A stretch of 64,000 nt of DNA, taken from positions 1,302,001 through 1,366,000 of the forward strand of contig NZ_JBDJAF010000001.1 of assembly GCF_039652555.1 (NCBI RefSeq). The letters run 5' to 3'. Positions 24,679 to 33,482 of this stretch are shown here, one piece after another. The translations under genes and the position numbers were made by a program. Positions within the stretch are counted from its first letter, which is position 1. Each line of letters starts with the position of its first letter. Source of the DNA: Parafrigoribacterium mesophilum. Its GTDB lineage: Bacteria > Actinomycetota > Actinomycetes > Actinomycetales > Microbacteriaceae. The notes under the pieces are model-generated. The model had not been told where the DNA came from. It was given only the letters and a program-made list of their open reading frames with translations, and made no database searches.

Positions 24679-25034
24679 GGCCCGGCAGCCAAGGCACAAC
24701 CGGAGGCGGTGAGTGTCACCGTGCCCAGCAGCCCTCCGGCCACCGCGGCGGGGGCACTGAGTCGGGCGCAGACCATGCCGTCTCTGGTCTGCCGGTCAAC
24801 AGCAACACCGGGCACGAGCTGCCGGGCGCGCTGATCTGCGGCTGACGGCTCTCCGCGGGCTAGGATGCGCGCCGTATCCGACGCCGCGTCCTGCAGAACC
24901 AGTCGCCGGCCGGCCAGCTGCACGAATCCGAGGCACACCACCAGAATGAGGATGATGGCCGGGACCACCGCGGCGAATTCCGCGGTGACCGTACCGGCGT
25001 CGCTGCCCGAGCTAGCCGGCGAACGTGAGAGCAC
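24675..25034 (-). CDS. TadE-like pseudopilin
   Basis: This 119-residue protein has the TadE signature: DAGTVTAEFAAVVPAIILIL near the N-terminus (a conserved Glu within the hydrophobic segment) and then QLAGRRLVLQDAASDTARIL. It is a single-pass protein thought to serve as a minor pilin in the Tad/Flp system. The start overlaps the 3' end of the DUF4244 gene by 23 bp, and its stop overlaps the next gene. Confidence 0.8.
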   Translation of the reverse strand: MLSRSPASSGSDAGTVTAEFAAVVPAIILILVVCLGFVQLAGRRLVLQDAASDTARILARGEPSAADQRARQLVPGVAVDRQTRDGMVCARLSAPAAVAGGLLGTVTLTASGCALAAGP

Positions 25035-25221
25035 GGTGGATCAGATCCATCAGCATTCCCCGGACCGCATCGCTGCGCAGAATCACCACGAGTACGCCAG
25101 CGAAACCCACCGCAGCCAGTGTGGCGATGGCGTATTCCGCCGTCGCCGCGCCGTCATCCAGCGCCGCCCGTGCCCGGATCCTGGACATCCAGTCCCTGAC
25201 TGCTGACCATTGCCTCATCAT
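25012..25221 (-). CDS. DUF4244 / Flp-pilin-like small protein
   Basis: This 69-residue protein has a cytoplasmic basic N-terminus (MSRIRARAALDDGAATAEYA) and one hydrophobic helix (IATLAAVGFAGVLVVILRS). The G-A-T-A-E-Y-A sequence resembles the processing and assembly site of Flp-type pilins. It is the likely major pilin of the cluster. The start is ATG 25221 or 25218. A 96-bp gap separates it from the TadB/C-like gene; I see no further gene in that gap. Confidence 0.8.
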   Translation of the reverse strand: MMRQWSAVRDWMSRIRARAALDDGAATAEYAIATLAAVGFAGVLVVILRSDAVRGMLMDLIHRALTFAG

Positions 25222-25317
25222 TGCTCTTCCCTTCGTCGGCGTCGAAAACGGTAACGCCCAGTGTCGCCCTGCCAGGGTGCGGACTTCCGGTCGACGCCGG
25301 TCATCGGGGGTGAGCCA

Positions 25318-26292
25318 TTAGAGCGCCGCCTCTGTGGACGAGAGGATCGCGATGAGTAGCGGCGCGACGCTGAGCAGCATGAACGCGGGCAGCACACAGA
25401 GCCCGAGCGGCAGCATCAGCGTCACCGCGAGTGTGGCCGCCTTCGCTTCTCCGCTGCTGCGGGCCTGGCGCCGTGCCTCGTCGGCCTCACTGTGCAGCAG
25501 CGCCGCGGCCGGAACACCGGCCCGCCTGGACAACTCCAACACCTCGGTGATGGAGGCGACGCCGTCCGTCTCGATGCCGCAGCGCTGGTGCGCCTGCCTC
25601 ACCACCTCCTTCGCACGCGCTAAGGATGCTCCACCCGACACCGCGATCGCCATGAGATCCATGGCCAGGCCGGGCGTGAGAAGACGCGGTCGGGCTCGGG
25701 CCAGGAGCCTGCGGTTCCAGGCGCGTGCGGCGATCAGCAGCACCGTGCCGGTGCTGAGACAAATGAGTCCGGGGACGGAGGTGAACAAGGACTCCACGGC
25801 ATTGAAGCCGAGGACCAGTCCGAACAGAATGCCCACCGCGGGCAGGATCATCACGAGCTTCGCGGTGGCGGCGGGTCCCGCCAGTGCGGTCGAGAGGTCC
25901 CGTTCGGTCTGCGCCAGGTCGCGCAGGCCCTCCGCGAAATCCCGCAGCGACGACGCCAGCGGCGCACCGGCGGCGGTGGCCACGAACCAGGCGGCCGCCA
26001 GTCCGCGCCAGGCGGCGGCATCCGGCTGGTCGAAATGGCGGCCCGGCGATCCGCCGGCGCGCCGCCGTGGCACGTTCTGTGGGCGTACGGTGGCGAGGAT
26101 TGCCTCGGCGACAGTGGCCCCGGCGCCGAGGGCGCGAACGATGTTGTGCAATCGGTGTGATTGCGGGCCGCCTGCTTCGGCCAGATAGTGCCAGGCGGAG
26201 ACCGGAGCGACTCCTGCGGCGAGCAGCACGGCCAATCGTTGGACGACTGCGGCGACCGGTTCCAGCTCCGCCCGACCGCGGCGCGCCGTCAC
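25318..26292 (-). CDS. Type II/IV secretion inner-membrane protein (TadB/TadC, GspF domain)
   Basis: This 324-residue platform protein belongs to the Tad pilus machine. The GspF domain is seen in AWRGLAAAWFVATAAGAPLA and FAEGLRDLAQTERDLSTALA. Hydrophobic helices are LVMILPAVGILFGLVLGFNA, FTSVPGLICLSTGTVLLIAA and LPLGLCVLPAFMLLSVAPLL. The GTG start at 26292 overlaps the tadA stop by 4 bp. The protein may represent TadB and TadC merged into one, since only one such gene is present. Confidence 0.83.
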   Translation of the reverse strand: MTARRGRAELEPVAAVVQRLAVLLAAGVAPVSAWHYLAEAGGPQSHRLHNIVRALGAGATVAEAILATVRPQNVPRRRAGGSPGRHFDQPDAAAWRGLAAAWFVATAAGAPLASSLRDFAEGLRDLAQTERDLSTALAGPAATAKLVMILPAVGILFGLVLGFNAVESLFTSVPGLICLSTGTVLLIAARAWNRRLLARARPRLLTPGLAMDLMAIAVSGGASLARAKEVVRQAHQRCGIETDGVASITEVLELSRRAGVPAAALLHSEADEARRQARSSGEAKAATLAVTLMLPLGLCVLPAFMLLSVAPLLIAILSSTEAAL

Positions 26293-27404
26293 GGCCGGCT
26301 CTCCGTCATCGGCGGGGCAGCCGACACTGGTAGCCGGGGATCGAGCGGCTCGATTTTCAACCGGTCCCGCCGGTCAAGCTCCAGACGCCCCGCCTTCACC
26401 AGCCGTCGTACATCCAGGCGGCGCTCCAGGTGCAACACGATTCCGATGGCACTCACCGCCTGACGGGCGATCGCGTCAGGGCTGAGTCCCCCCAGTGCGC
26501 CGAGCGCCTCGATCCGAGCCGGAACGTCACCAAGGGTGTTGGCGTGCATCGTGCCGCCGCCACCGTCGTGTCCGGTGTTCAAGGCGGACAACAGTTCGCG
26601 CACCTCTGCTCCCCGGCACTCTCCGACCACGAGACGGTCCGGACGCATCCGCAGGGCTTCGCGAACCAGGCGTTGCGCCCCGACAGCGCCCGCGCCCTCG
26701 AGATTCGCCTGTCGGGCTTCGAGCGAGACGAAATGCGGATGGTCGACACGCAACTCCGCGACGTCCTCGATGGCCACGATGCGGTCGGTCGGTGCGGCCG
26801 TCGCCAACAGGGCCGCCAGCAGCGTCGTCTTGCCACTGCCGCTGGCCCCGGTGATCAGAAGGTTGCACCGCTCCCGCACCGCTTGAGCAACCAAAGCCAG
26901 CGGCACGTCGCGGAAGAAGCCGGCCGCGTCGAGGTCACGGACACTGGGACGTACCACGGCGGGCAGCCTGATCGACAGAAGGGTGCCGCCGGTCGAGATC
27001 GGCGGCAGCACCGCATGCACTCGGATGCCGTCACGCAGTCGAACATCCACGCACGGCGAAGCCTCGTCGATGTGTCGGCCACCGGCGGCGATCAGCCGAA
27101 CCGCGAGGTCACGCAGTTGCGTCTCGTCGAGCGCGAGCGGAGCAAGCTGCTCAAGGCCGCTGCCTCGATCCACCCACAGTTGCTGCGGACCGTTGACAAA
27201 CACGTCGGTGACCGCCGGGTCGGCCACGAGGGGTGCGAGCGGTGCGAATTCGGCGAAGTCGACGACGCGACCGGACGACAAGGTGCCCACCCGCCTCTCG
27301 ACGCGAGTCTCGGCGGCGGGATCGCCCGGATGCGCCTGCGGTCGTCGGGCGACGAACCGCGGGGCACCGATCCAGACGGCTTGCGGATCTACGAGTTCGG
27401 CCAT
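26289..27404 (-). CDS. TadA/CpaF-family secretion ATPase
   Basis: This 371-residue ATPase powers Tad pilus assembly. The Walker A is GASGSGKTTLLAALLATAAP, the Asp box is IVAIEDVAELRVDHPHF, the Walker B is RPDRLVVGECRGAEVRELL, and the His box is GHDGGGGTMHAN. The N-terminal domain is typical (VTDVFVNGPQQLWVDRGSGL). It starts the cluster at ATG 27404. No CpaE/septum-site (Rv3660c-type) protein or prepilin peptidase gene is next to it, so the cluster is minimal. Confidence 0.9.
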   Translation of the reverse strand: MAELVDPQAVWIGAPRFVARRPQAHPGDPAAETRVERRVGTLSSGRVVDFAEFAPLAPLVADPAVTDVFVNGPQQLWVDRGSGLEQLAPLALDETQLRDLAVRLIAAGGRHIDEASPCVDVRLRDGIRVHAVLPPISTGGTLLSIRLPAVVRPSVRDLDAAGFFRDVPLALVAQAVRERCNLLITGASGSGKTTLLAALLATAAPTDRIVAIEDVAELRVDHPHFVSLEARQANLEGAGAVGAQRLVREALRMRPDRLVVGECRGAEVRELLSALNTGHDGGGGTMHANTLGDVPARIEALGALGGLSPDAIARQAVSAIGIVLHLERRLDVRRLVKAGRLELDRRDRLKIEPLDPRLPVSAAPPMTESRP

Positions 27405-27572
27405 TCGCCGACGCTAGACCGCCGGCACGGAGGCGGATGCCGCAGGACCCGCGGTGGGGGAAGATGCGCCGGCGTCGGCACGGTGGAGGAGACGCGACGG
27501 AGCAGGCGCGACGAAGGAGGCGCGACGAAGGCCAGGCAGGTCGCGTGTAACGAGTCGCGTCTTAACGAGAGG

Positions 27573-27604
27573 GGCGGCACCGGTTGGGGGGAACTGGTGC
27601 CGCC
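27573..27604. terminator. Stem-loop in the gap upstream of tadA, downstream of ridA
   Basis: GGCGGCACCGGTT and AACTGGTGCCGCC form a 13-bp stem with one mismatch and a six-G loop. The 27405-27757 gap otherwise holds short direct repeats (GGCGCGACGAAGG twice near 27510-27535) and no convincing gene. The hairpin could end the ridA transcript on the minus strand or be part of the tad leader. Confidence 0.5.
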
Positions 27605-27757
27605 ACAGCAACGCTGGATTGGGGGGAATCACTGGCGCGTTGCTCGCCGAACTTGCGCTCGACGGCCCCAAGTCTATCGCAGGGACCCCAGATATCAATG
27701 GGAATTTTCCCGGCCTTCAGCACACCCGAACGGTCCACCGAGCGGCGCGTTGCGCGC

Positions 27758-28219
27758 TCAGGCGAACTCGACGATGAACTCCACTTCGATGGGCGAATTC
27801 AACGGCAATGCCGCCATGCCCACCGCGCTGCGGGCGTGGAATCCGGCCTCGCCGAAGATCTCACCGAGCAGTTCCGATGCTCCGTTGACCACCCCTGATT
27901 GCCCGTCGAACGACGGTTCGGAAGCGACGAAACCGACGACCTTGACAATGCGGGTCACCCGATCCAGGGAGCCGATGGCCGACTTCACCGCGGCGAGCCC
28001 GTTGAGCACGCAGGTGCGTGCCATCTCTTTGGCCGCCTCGGCCGACACGGCTCCGCCGACCTTGCCGGTCGCCGGCAGTGCGCCGTTGATGAAGGGCAAT
28101 TGACCAGAGGTGTACACGAGGTTGCCGGTCACCACCGCGGGCACGTACGCCGCCACCGGTTTGGCCACCTCCGGGATGGTAAGGCCTAATTCGGCAAGGC
28201 GGTCATCTAGTTTCGACAT
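27758..28219 (-). CDS. RidA/YjgF-family protein
   Basis: This 153-residue protein has the YjgF fold: VVTGNLVYTSGQLPFINGAL, TCVLNGLAAVKSAIGSLDRV and RSAVGMAALPLNSPIEVEFI. Family members hydrolyse reactive enamine/imine intermediates. The C-terminal catalytic Arg of archetypal RidA (usually R-A-A-V-x-V) appears here as HARSAVGMAALP, which matches the longer YjgH-type subgroup. ATG 28219 is chosen on position and family length. It is divergent from the PBP gene. Confidence 0.85.
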   Translation of the reverse strand: MSKLDDRLAELGLTIPEVAKPVAAYVPAVVTGNLVYTSGQLPFINGALPATGKVGGAVSAEAAKEMARTCVLNGLAAVKSAIGSLDRVTRIVKVVGFVASEPSFDGQSGVVNGASELLGEIFGEAGFHARSAVGMAALPLNSPIEVEFIVEFA

Positions 28220-28299
28220 CGACGTCTTCTTCTCTCTTTCCGGCAGCAGTCGCACGGATGCTTCGGGCCCCGTTCAGCTTCGCTCAGGATTCCATCCCG

Positions 28300-28305
28300 T
28301 ACCCT
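28300..28305 (+). promoter_or_regulatory. Candidate -10 box for a leaderless PBP transcript
   Basis: TACCCT ends 7 nt before the ATG at 28313, and no purine-rich ribosome site precedes that ATG. The layout is the one seen for leaderless mRNAs in actinobacteria. The -35 region is not clear. Confidence 0.4.
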
Positions 28306-28312
28306 GTATCTT

Positions 28313-30883
28313 ATGTCTGCCCAAAAATCGAAGCCTTCCGGCCTGCTCGGAGCGTTTGCCGGACTGGTGGGGGTCAGCGCGGTAGCCGGCATCCTGGTCA
28401 CCGCGATGGTCGCTCCGGCGCTGGCGGTGACGAGCATGACCGTCAATACTTCCATCGGCGTCTTCGACAGCATCCCGGACTACATCGAATTGACCACGCT
28501 GCCGCAGCGCAACACGCTGTACGGGATGAAGGGTGGAGTGCCAACACCGTTCGCTCAGGTGTTCAATCAAAACCGCGAAGAAGTGTCCTGGTCCAACGTG
28601 TCACCGTTCGTCAAGGACGCGGTGGTGGCTGCGGAGGACCGCCGGTTCTACGAGCACGGCGGCGTGGACCTCGCCTCCCTGGCCCGCGCGACCCAAGGCT
28701 TCGTGAGCAGCGGCGGCGAGGCCAGATCCGGCGGCGGGTCGACGCTGGCCATGCAGTTGGTGAAGAACATCCGCGTCGTTCAGGCGCTGAACTTGCCGAC
28801 CGAGAAAGAACGCACGGCCGCGTACAAGGCCGCGATCGAGACCTCCCCCGATCGCAAGCTCAAAGAGATGAAGCTGGCAATCGGTCTGGAGAAGCGATAC
28901 ACGAAGAACCAGATTCTGCTTGCCTACCTGAACATCGCCGGTTTCGGCGGAACCACCTACGGCATCGAATCCGCCGCCCAGCAGTATTACAGCGTGAGCG
29001 CGAAAGACCTCACCCTGGTGCAGGCGGCGAGTCTGATCGCGATCGTGCAGCAGCCGAACGTGCGCAACCTCAACGACCCGAAGAAATACCCGGCCAACAA
29101 GTCGCGTCGCGATTTCATCCTGAACAACATGCTCGAACTGGGCAGCATCAACCAGCAGCAGCACGACGACGCGGTGAACACCCCGGTGGAGCCCAAGCTC
29201 TCCAACCCCAGCAACGGCTGCCTGTACGCAACCGAGGCGCAGTTCTTCTGCGACTACGTCGTCGCGAATGTCGAGAACTTTCCACAGCTGGGCGCCACGC
29301 CGAGCGAGCGCAGGGCGAACTGGAACCGCGGCGGCTACGAGTTGTACACCACCATCGACCTGGACCAACAACACGTCGCTCAGGCTCAGATCGACGCGAA
29401 CGTGCCTGGCACCGACACCCGCTACGAGATCGGGGCGGCGCTGAACGCCGTGGAAGCCGGCACCGGGCGCATCCTCACCATGGCGCAGAACAAGAAGTTC
29501 AACAACACTCTGGACGGCGACGCCACCACGACGTCGGTGAACTACAACACCGACTTCAAGTACGGCGGGTCGGGCGGATTCCAGACCGGATCGACGTACA
29601 AGATCTTCACCCTCGTCGACTGGTTGCAGAACGGGCATGGGGTGAATGAGGTCGTCAACGGCAACGCCGTCCGCCGCTCCAGCGCGCCGGCGAGCTGTCG
29701 CCCGGGGGGTGAGTGGAAAACAGCCCCTCCGGTCATTCTGAGAAACGATGGCGGAAGCAACCCGGGACCGGTGAGCGTGCGCCGCGCCACGGCCCAGTCC
29801 ATCAACAACGCATTCTTCGACATGGCAATGAAGATGGACCTGTGCGAGATCCGTGATGTCGCGGAATCGATGGGTGTGCACACCGCCAAGGGTGAGGAAC
29901 TCAACACCACGCTGTCGTCCGTTTTGGGCACCAACGAACTGGCACCCCTGACCATGTCGGCAGCGATCGCGACCATCGCCAGCGGCGGCACCTACTGCGA
30001 ACCGATCGTGCTCGACAAGGTCATCGAACCGGACGGCAAGGAACTGCCTGGGCAGAACGCCAACTGCCGTGCGGCGCTCTCGGCCGATGTCGCCGCCGCC
30101 GCCGCCTACGCGCTCGGCGGCCCGACCGGTGGTTACCCCGGCTGGACGACGGGCTCCGCGGCCAACCCCCGCGACGGCCACGCCCTCATCGGCAAGACCG
30201 GAACGACCGACAACCGCGAGAATTCCTGGATGTTGGCCTCCACCAGCAAGGTCAGCATGGTGGTGTGGGTCGGCAACATCAAAGGCCACCAGGACCTTGG
30301 CCGGGTCAACGTCGCCGGCGGCAACGCCAACAGCGTGAAGTTCCGCATCTTCAAGAACACCATGGCCTCCATCAACACCGTCTATGGTGGCGACGCGAAG
30401 TTCCCGGATGCTCCGGATGTGCTCATCAACGGCGTCACCCAACCGGTCCCCGACGTGACCGGGCAGACCGTCGAGCAGGCCACATCGCTGCTGGAGAGCC
30501 TGGGACTGCGCGCGAACGTCGGCGACCCACAGCCATCCGCAATCGAGGCCGGCAAGATCGCCCACACCGACCCCGGCGCCGGAGCGCGGGTCTCCAAGGG
30601 CTACAGCGTGACGCTGCACCCGAGCGACGGCACGTTGGCCGCGACCATGCCGGACGTGATCAAAAAGTCACCGTCAGAGGCGACGGCCATCCTGCAAGCG
30701 ACCGGGTTCACCAGCACACCGTCGGTGATCTGGACGAAGATCGACACGCCGACGCCAGGCTCGATCTGCCGGGTGCTGAAGAGCGACCCGCAGCCACAGG
30801 CCGCCACCACCAAGGATGTGGCGGTTACGCTGACGGTGAGCAGCATCGAGGACGGAACACCGCCGCCCGGCTGCGTTCCATGA
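28313..30883 (+). CDS. Class A penicillin-binding protein with two PASTA domains
   Basis: This bifunctional glycosyltransferase/transpeptidase builds peptidoglycan. It has 856 residues. An N-terminal membrane anchor (GAFAGLVGVSAVAGILVTAM) is followed by a GT51 domain with VVAAEDRRFYEHGGVDLASL and GGGSTLAMQLVKNIRV. The transpeptidase domain has STYK (TGSTYKIFTLVDWL), SIN (QSINNAFFDMAMK) and KTG (IGKTGTTDNRENSW). Two C-terminal PASTA repeats start near VPDVTGQTVEQATSLLESLG and MPDVIKKSPSEATAIL. It is equivalent to PonA of actinobacteria. The metallophosphoesterase gene follows 14 bp downstream. Confidence 0.93.
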   Translation: MSAQKSKPSGLLGAFAGLVGVSAVAGILVTAMVAPALAVTSMTVNTSIGVFDSIPDYIELTTLPQRNTLYGMKGGVPTPFAQVFNQNREEVSWSNVSPFVKDAVVAAEDRRFYEHGGVDLASLARATQGFVSSGGEARSGGGSTLAMQLVKNIRVVQALNLPTEKERTAAYKAAIETSPDRKLKEMKLAIGLEKRYTKNQILLAYLNIAGFGGTTYGIESAAQQYYSVSAKDLTLVQAASLIAIVQQPNVRNLNDPKKYPANKSRRDFILNNMLELGSINQQQHDDAVNTPVEPKLSNPSNGCLYATEAQFFCDYVVANVENFPQLGATPSERRANWNRGGYELYTTIDLDQQHVAQAQIDANVPGTDTRYEIGAALNAVEAGTGRILTMAQNKKFNNTLDGDATTTSVNYNTDFKYGGSGGFQTGSTYKIFTLVDWLQNGHGVNEVVNGNAVRRSSAPASCRPGGEWKTAPPVILRNDGGSNPGPVSVRRATAQSINNAFFDMAMKMDLCEIRDVAESMGVHTAKGEELNTTLSSVLGTNELAPLTMSAAIATIASGGTYCEPIVLDKVIEPDGKELPGQNANCRAALSADVAAAAAYALGGPTGGYPGWTTGSAANPRDGHALIGKTGTTDNRENSWMLASTSKVSMVVWVGNIKGHQDLGRVNVAGGNANSVKFRIFKNTMASINTVYGGDAKFPDAPDVLINGVTQPVPDVTGQTVEQATSLLESLGLRANVGDPQPSAIEAGKIAHTDPGAGARVSKGYSVTLHPSDGTLAATMPDVIKKSPSEATAILQATGFTSTPSVIWTKIDTPTPGSICRVLKSDPQPQAATTKDVAVTLTVSSIEDGTPPPGCVP

Positions 30884-30897
30884 AGGGGTCACCATCG

Positions 30898-31881
30898 ATG
30901 AGCGAGCAGATCACGGGGAACTCAATGCGCGGCGGTTCGGTGCTCGGAAGCTCGCTCGCCGCGGTGGGCGCGCTGGCGCTCGGGGCCGTGGCGTGGGGTG
31001 CCCTCGTGGAACGCAACCGATTCACGCTGCGGCATGAAACACTTCCGGTGCTTGAGCCCGGGGCGCGTCCGCTGACAATTCTGCACATCGCCGACCTGCA
31101 CATGGCACCGTGGCAGCGCGACAAGCAAGAGTGGATCCGCACATTGGTCGACTTCGAACCGGACCTCATCGTGAACACCGGGGACAACCTGGGCCACGTG
31201 GACGGTATCGACGGCGTGACGAAGGCACTCGAGCCGTTCCGCGGCGTCCCCGGCGTTTATGTGAACGGATCCAACGACTATTACGCGCCCGCCGCCAAGA
31301 GCCCCCTGGCGTATTTCTCCGGCCCCACCACGACGAAACCCAACCCGGTGAACCTTGACACCGAACTGCTGGAAGGCTTCTTCGACTCCCTCGGCTGGCT
31401 GAACCTGAACAACACGGCCCGCGCGATGTCGATCAAGGGGTCCCGACTCGAATTCGTCGGCGTGAACGACGCCCACGTCGGCTGGGACCGGCTCAGCAGC
31501 ATCCCGGGAGCCATGGACGACATGCGTGAGAACGTCGGCTGGCGCGGGGAGGAGGGCCCCGAGCCGGTCACCATCGGGCTGACCCATGCGCCATACCGAC
31601 GGGTACTGAACTCGTTTGTCAACTACGGCGCAGACGTGATCTTCGCCGGACACACCCACGGCGGCCAGGTGCGGATCCCGGGGGTCGGCGCGTTGGTCAC
31701 CAACTGCGACCTTCCCCGTGACCAGGCCAGCGGACTCTCACTGTGGCACCACGCCCGCAATACGGCGTATCTCAACGTCTCGGCGGGGCTCGGGACCTCG
31801 ATTTACGCCCCGGTCCGCTTCGCCTGCCCACCCGAAGCGGTACTGATGACATTCACGGCCAACGAATTCGGCTATTCTTGA
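30898..31881 (+). CDS. Metallophosphoesterase, membrane-anchored
   Basis: This 327-residue calcineurin-like phosphoesterase is anchored by one N-terminal helix (SSLAAVGALALGAVAWGALV). Metal motifs are ILHIADLHMAP (DxH), DLIVNTGDNLGHVD (GD), VYVNGSNDYYAP (in place of GNHD), IGLTHAPYRR and VIFAGHTHGGQVRIPG (GHTH). ATG 30898 has AAGGGG at a good distance; an upstream ATG at 30880 overlaps the PBP stop. It is probably co-transcribed with the PBP. The substrate is unknown; some homologues act on envelope lipids or nucleotides. Confidence 0.87.
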   Translation: MSEQITGNSMRGGSVLGSSLAAVGALALGAVAWGALVERNRFTLRHETLPVLEPGARPLTILHIADLHMAPWQRDKQEWIRTLVDFEPDLIVNTGDNLGHVDGIDGVTKALEPFRGVPGVYVNGSNDYYAPAAKSPLAYFSGPTTTKPNPVNLDTELLEGFFDSLGWLNLNNTARAMSIKGSRLEFVGVNDAHVGWDRLSSIPGAMDDMRENVGWRGEEGPEPVTIGLTHAPYRRVLNSFVNYGADVIFAGHTHGGQVRIPGVGALVTNCDLPRDQASGLSLWHHARNTAYLNVSAGLGTSIYAPVRFACPPEAVLMTFTANEFGYS

Positions 31882-31921
31882 TAAGGCTCCGGACGAACCG
31901 CAGGGTGAGGCCGGAAACAAT

Positions 31922-31995
<74 letters not shown>

Positions 31996-32032
31996 CACAC
32001 ACAAGTACTAGCGGGACCGCGTTTCGCGCGCG

Positions 32033-32092
32033 AGCGATGCCATTTCGGACGAGTGATGCCGCCGCGGCGGGCGGTGTGGTCCGGAAAGGTAT
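32033..32092. repeat. Palindromic repeat (family B, copy 2)
   Basis: The arms CGATGCCATTTCGGAC and GTCCGGAAAGGTATCG enclose a GCCGCCGCGGCG core. The element lies between tRNA-Pro and the convergent tdk gene. Arms and core match the 8373-8430 element, which points to a dispersed family that probably works as terminators. Confidence 0.7.
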
Positions 32093-32112
32093 CGCCCGAG
32101 GCGATCAGCGGG

Positions 32113-32808
32113 TCAGGTGAAGTCCGGGTCCGGGGCGGAGTCGTAGCTGAAGTCGATCCGGGGTTTCCTGCCGTTGTTGAGCACGCCGTCGCTCTCGTCG
32201 AGGTAGCACGCACCGCAGAGCGATTCGTAGGACACCTCCGAGACGTCTCTGGCGCTGTGTCGTCCCGAGGACGTGTCGATGGCGACCTGATCGCCGGAGA
32301 ACACGAACTGGCCATCGATCTTCCGGGCGTTGAACACCGCTTTGCGGCCACAGCGGCAGATCGTCTTCAGCTCCTCGAGCGAGTGCGCGATCTCCAGCAG
32401 CCGCCGACTGCCGGGGAAGGCGACCGTCTGAAAGTCGGTGCGGATGCCGTACGCAAGCACCGGGACGTTCTCTTGGATCGCGATGCGCAGCAGGTCGTCG
32501 ACCTGGGACTCGCTGAGGAATTGCGCCTCATCCACCAGCAGGCAGCTCACCGGGACGCCGGTCTCGCGCAGCACCCGCGCGCGCTGGGCGGCGAACTCGG
32601 CGTAGGCATCTGCATGCGGCGCCAGCACGAAGTCGGCGCGTCGCGTGACCCCGAGGCGCGACACGATCATGGCGTCACCCTTCGTGTCGACCTGCGGTTT
32701 CGCCAACAGCACCTGCTGACCGCGTTCCTCATAATTGAACGCCGCCTGCAGCATCGCTGTGCTCTTGCCACTGTTCATGGCTCCGTAGCGGAAGTAGAGT
32801 TTGGCCAC
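32113..32808 (-). CDS. tdk: Thymidine kinase (type II)
   Basis: This salvage enzyme phosphorylates thymidine. It has 231 residues. The P-loop is GAMNSGKSTAMLQAAFNY, the Walker B is CLLVDEAQFLSESQVDDL, and the zinc site is CRCG with CGAC. The C-terminal tail is longer than in E. coli Tdk. The GTG start at 32808 shares one base with the response regulator stop (TAGTG). Confidence 0.95.
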   Translation of the reverse strand: MAKLYFRYGAMNSGKSTAMLQAAFNYEERGQQVLLAKPQVDTKGDAMIVSRLGVTRRADFVLAPHADAYAEFAAQRARVLRETGVPVSCLLVDEAQFLSESQVDDLLRIAIQENVPVLAYGIRTDFQTVAFPGSRRLLEIAHSLEELKTICRCGRKAVFNARKIDGQFVFSGDQVAIDTSSGRHSARDVSEVSYESLCGACYLDESDGVLNNGRKPRIDFSYDSAPDPDFT

Positions 32809-33482
32809 TAGCGCAGATATCCGTCCTCGGCAGCACGGCGGATGAGGTCCGCCTTCTTACTGGCCGGTCGATTGGCTTTTGCGTACTTTTCCCGTACGCG
32901 TCTCAGGTAGGTCTTCGCCGTCTCATATTGCACGTTCATCCGGTCGGCGACCTCGGTGGTGCTCAGCCCGGTCACGTACAGCTTCAGCGCATCGATCTCA
33001 CCGTGGCTCAGTTTCGGACGGGACTGGTTCGTGGCGCCGATCGGTAACGGACGCCAGTCTTTCTGCAGTTCTTCTCCGTGGTCGATTCCCATGATGCGAC
33101 GGGCGGTTTCCATCACCTCGCGCATCGGCAAGGTTTTCACGAGGAATGCTGCCGCTCCGGCCGCCAAGGCGCGGTCCCGTGCCTCGCGGGTGTCCAGGCT
33201 GCTGATCACGATCACCTTGGCTCCCGCGGCGCGGCAGGTGCGCACCCGGGCTTCGATGGAAATCGTCTCCTGCAGTTGGAAGTCGATGAACACGAGGTCG
33301 GTCGGAAAGTTGTCGCTGTGCACGAGCTCCAACCAGGTGCTGGCGCTGAGAACGAGGTCGAAGTCCGGCGCGTTCGCGAAAATCCAGCTGCTGAGGGTGT
33401 CGAGCAGGACTTCATGATCGTCGAGCAGGGCTAGTCTGACACGGCGCGGCCGCTGTTCGCCGGTCGGGTCAGTGAAGCTCAT
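32808..33482 (-). CDS. LuxR/NarL-type response regulator
   Basis: This 224-residue regulator has a receiver domain (about residues 12-130): RLALLDDHEVLLDTLSSWIF with acidic residues, a phospho-acceptor Asp in DLVFIDFQLQE, and KVIVISSLD then AAFLVKTLPM with the conserved Lys. The C-terminal HTH has LSHGEIDALKLYVTGLSTTE and VADRMNVQYETAKTYLRRV. Its start lies 14 bp inside the end of the upstream membrane protein gene. It forms a transcription unit with the histidine kinase at 34614-35837. Confidence 0.88.
   Translation of the reverse strand: MSFTDPTGEQRPRRVRLALLDDHEVLLDTLSSWIFANAPDFDLVLSASTWLELVHSDNFPTDLVFIDFQLQETISIEARVRTCRAAGAKVIVISSLDTREARDRALAAGAAAFLVKTLPMREVMETARRIMGIDHGEELQKDWRPLPIGATNQSRPKLSHGEIDALKLYVTGLSTTEVADRMNVQYETAKTYLRRVREKYAKANRPASKKADLIRRAAEDGYLR

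Noticed and set aside
27414..27698. A 94-codon minus-strand frame upstream of tadA
   Set aside because: It contains the 27573-27604 hairpin, is low complexity and lacks a ribosome site or domain.
28601..30619. A 672-codon minus-strand open frame opposite the PBP gene
   Set aside because: It is fully antisense to a gene with all transpeptidase and transglycosylase motifs; it is a codon-bias artefact.
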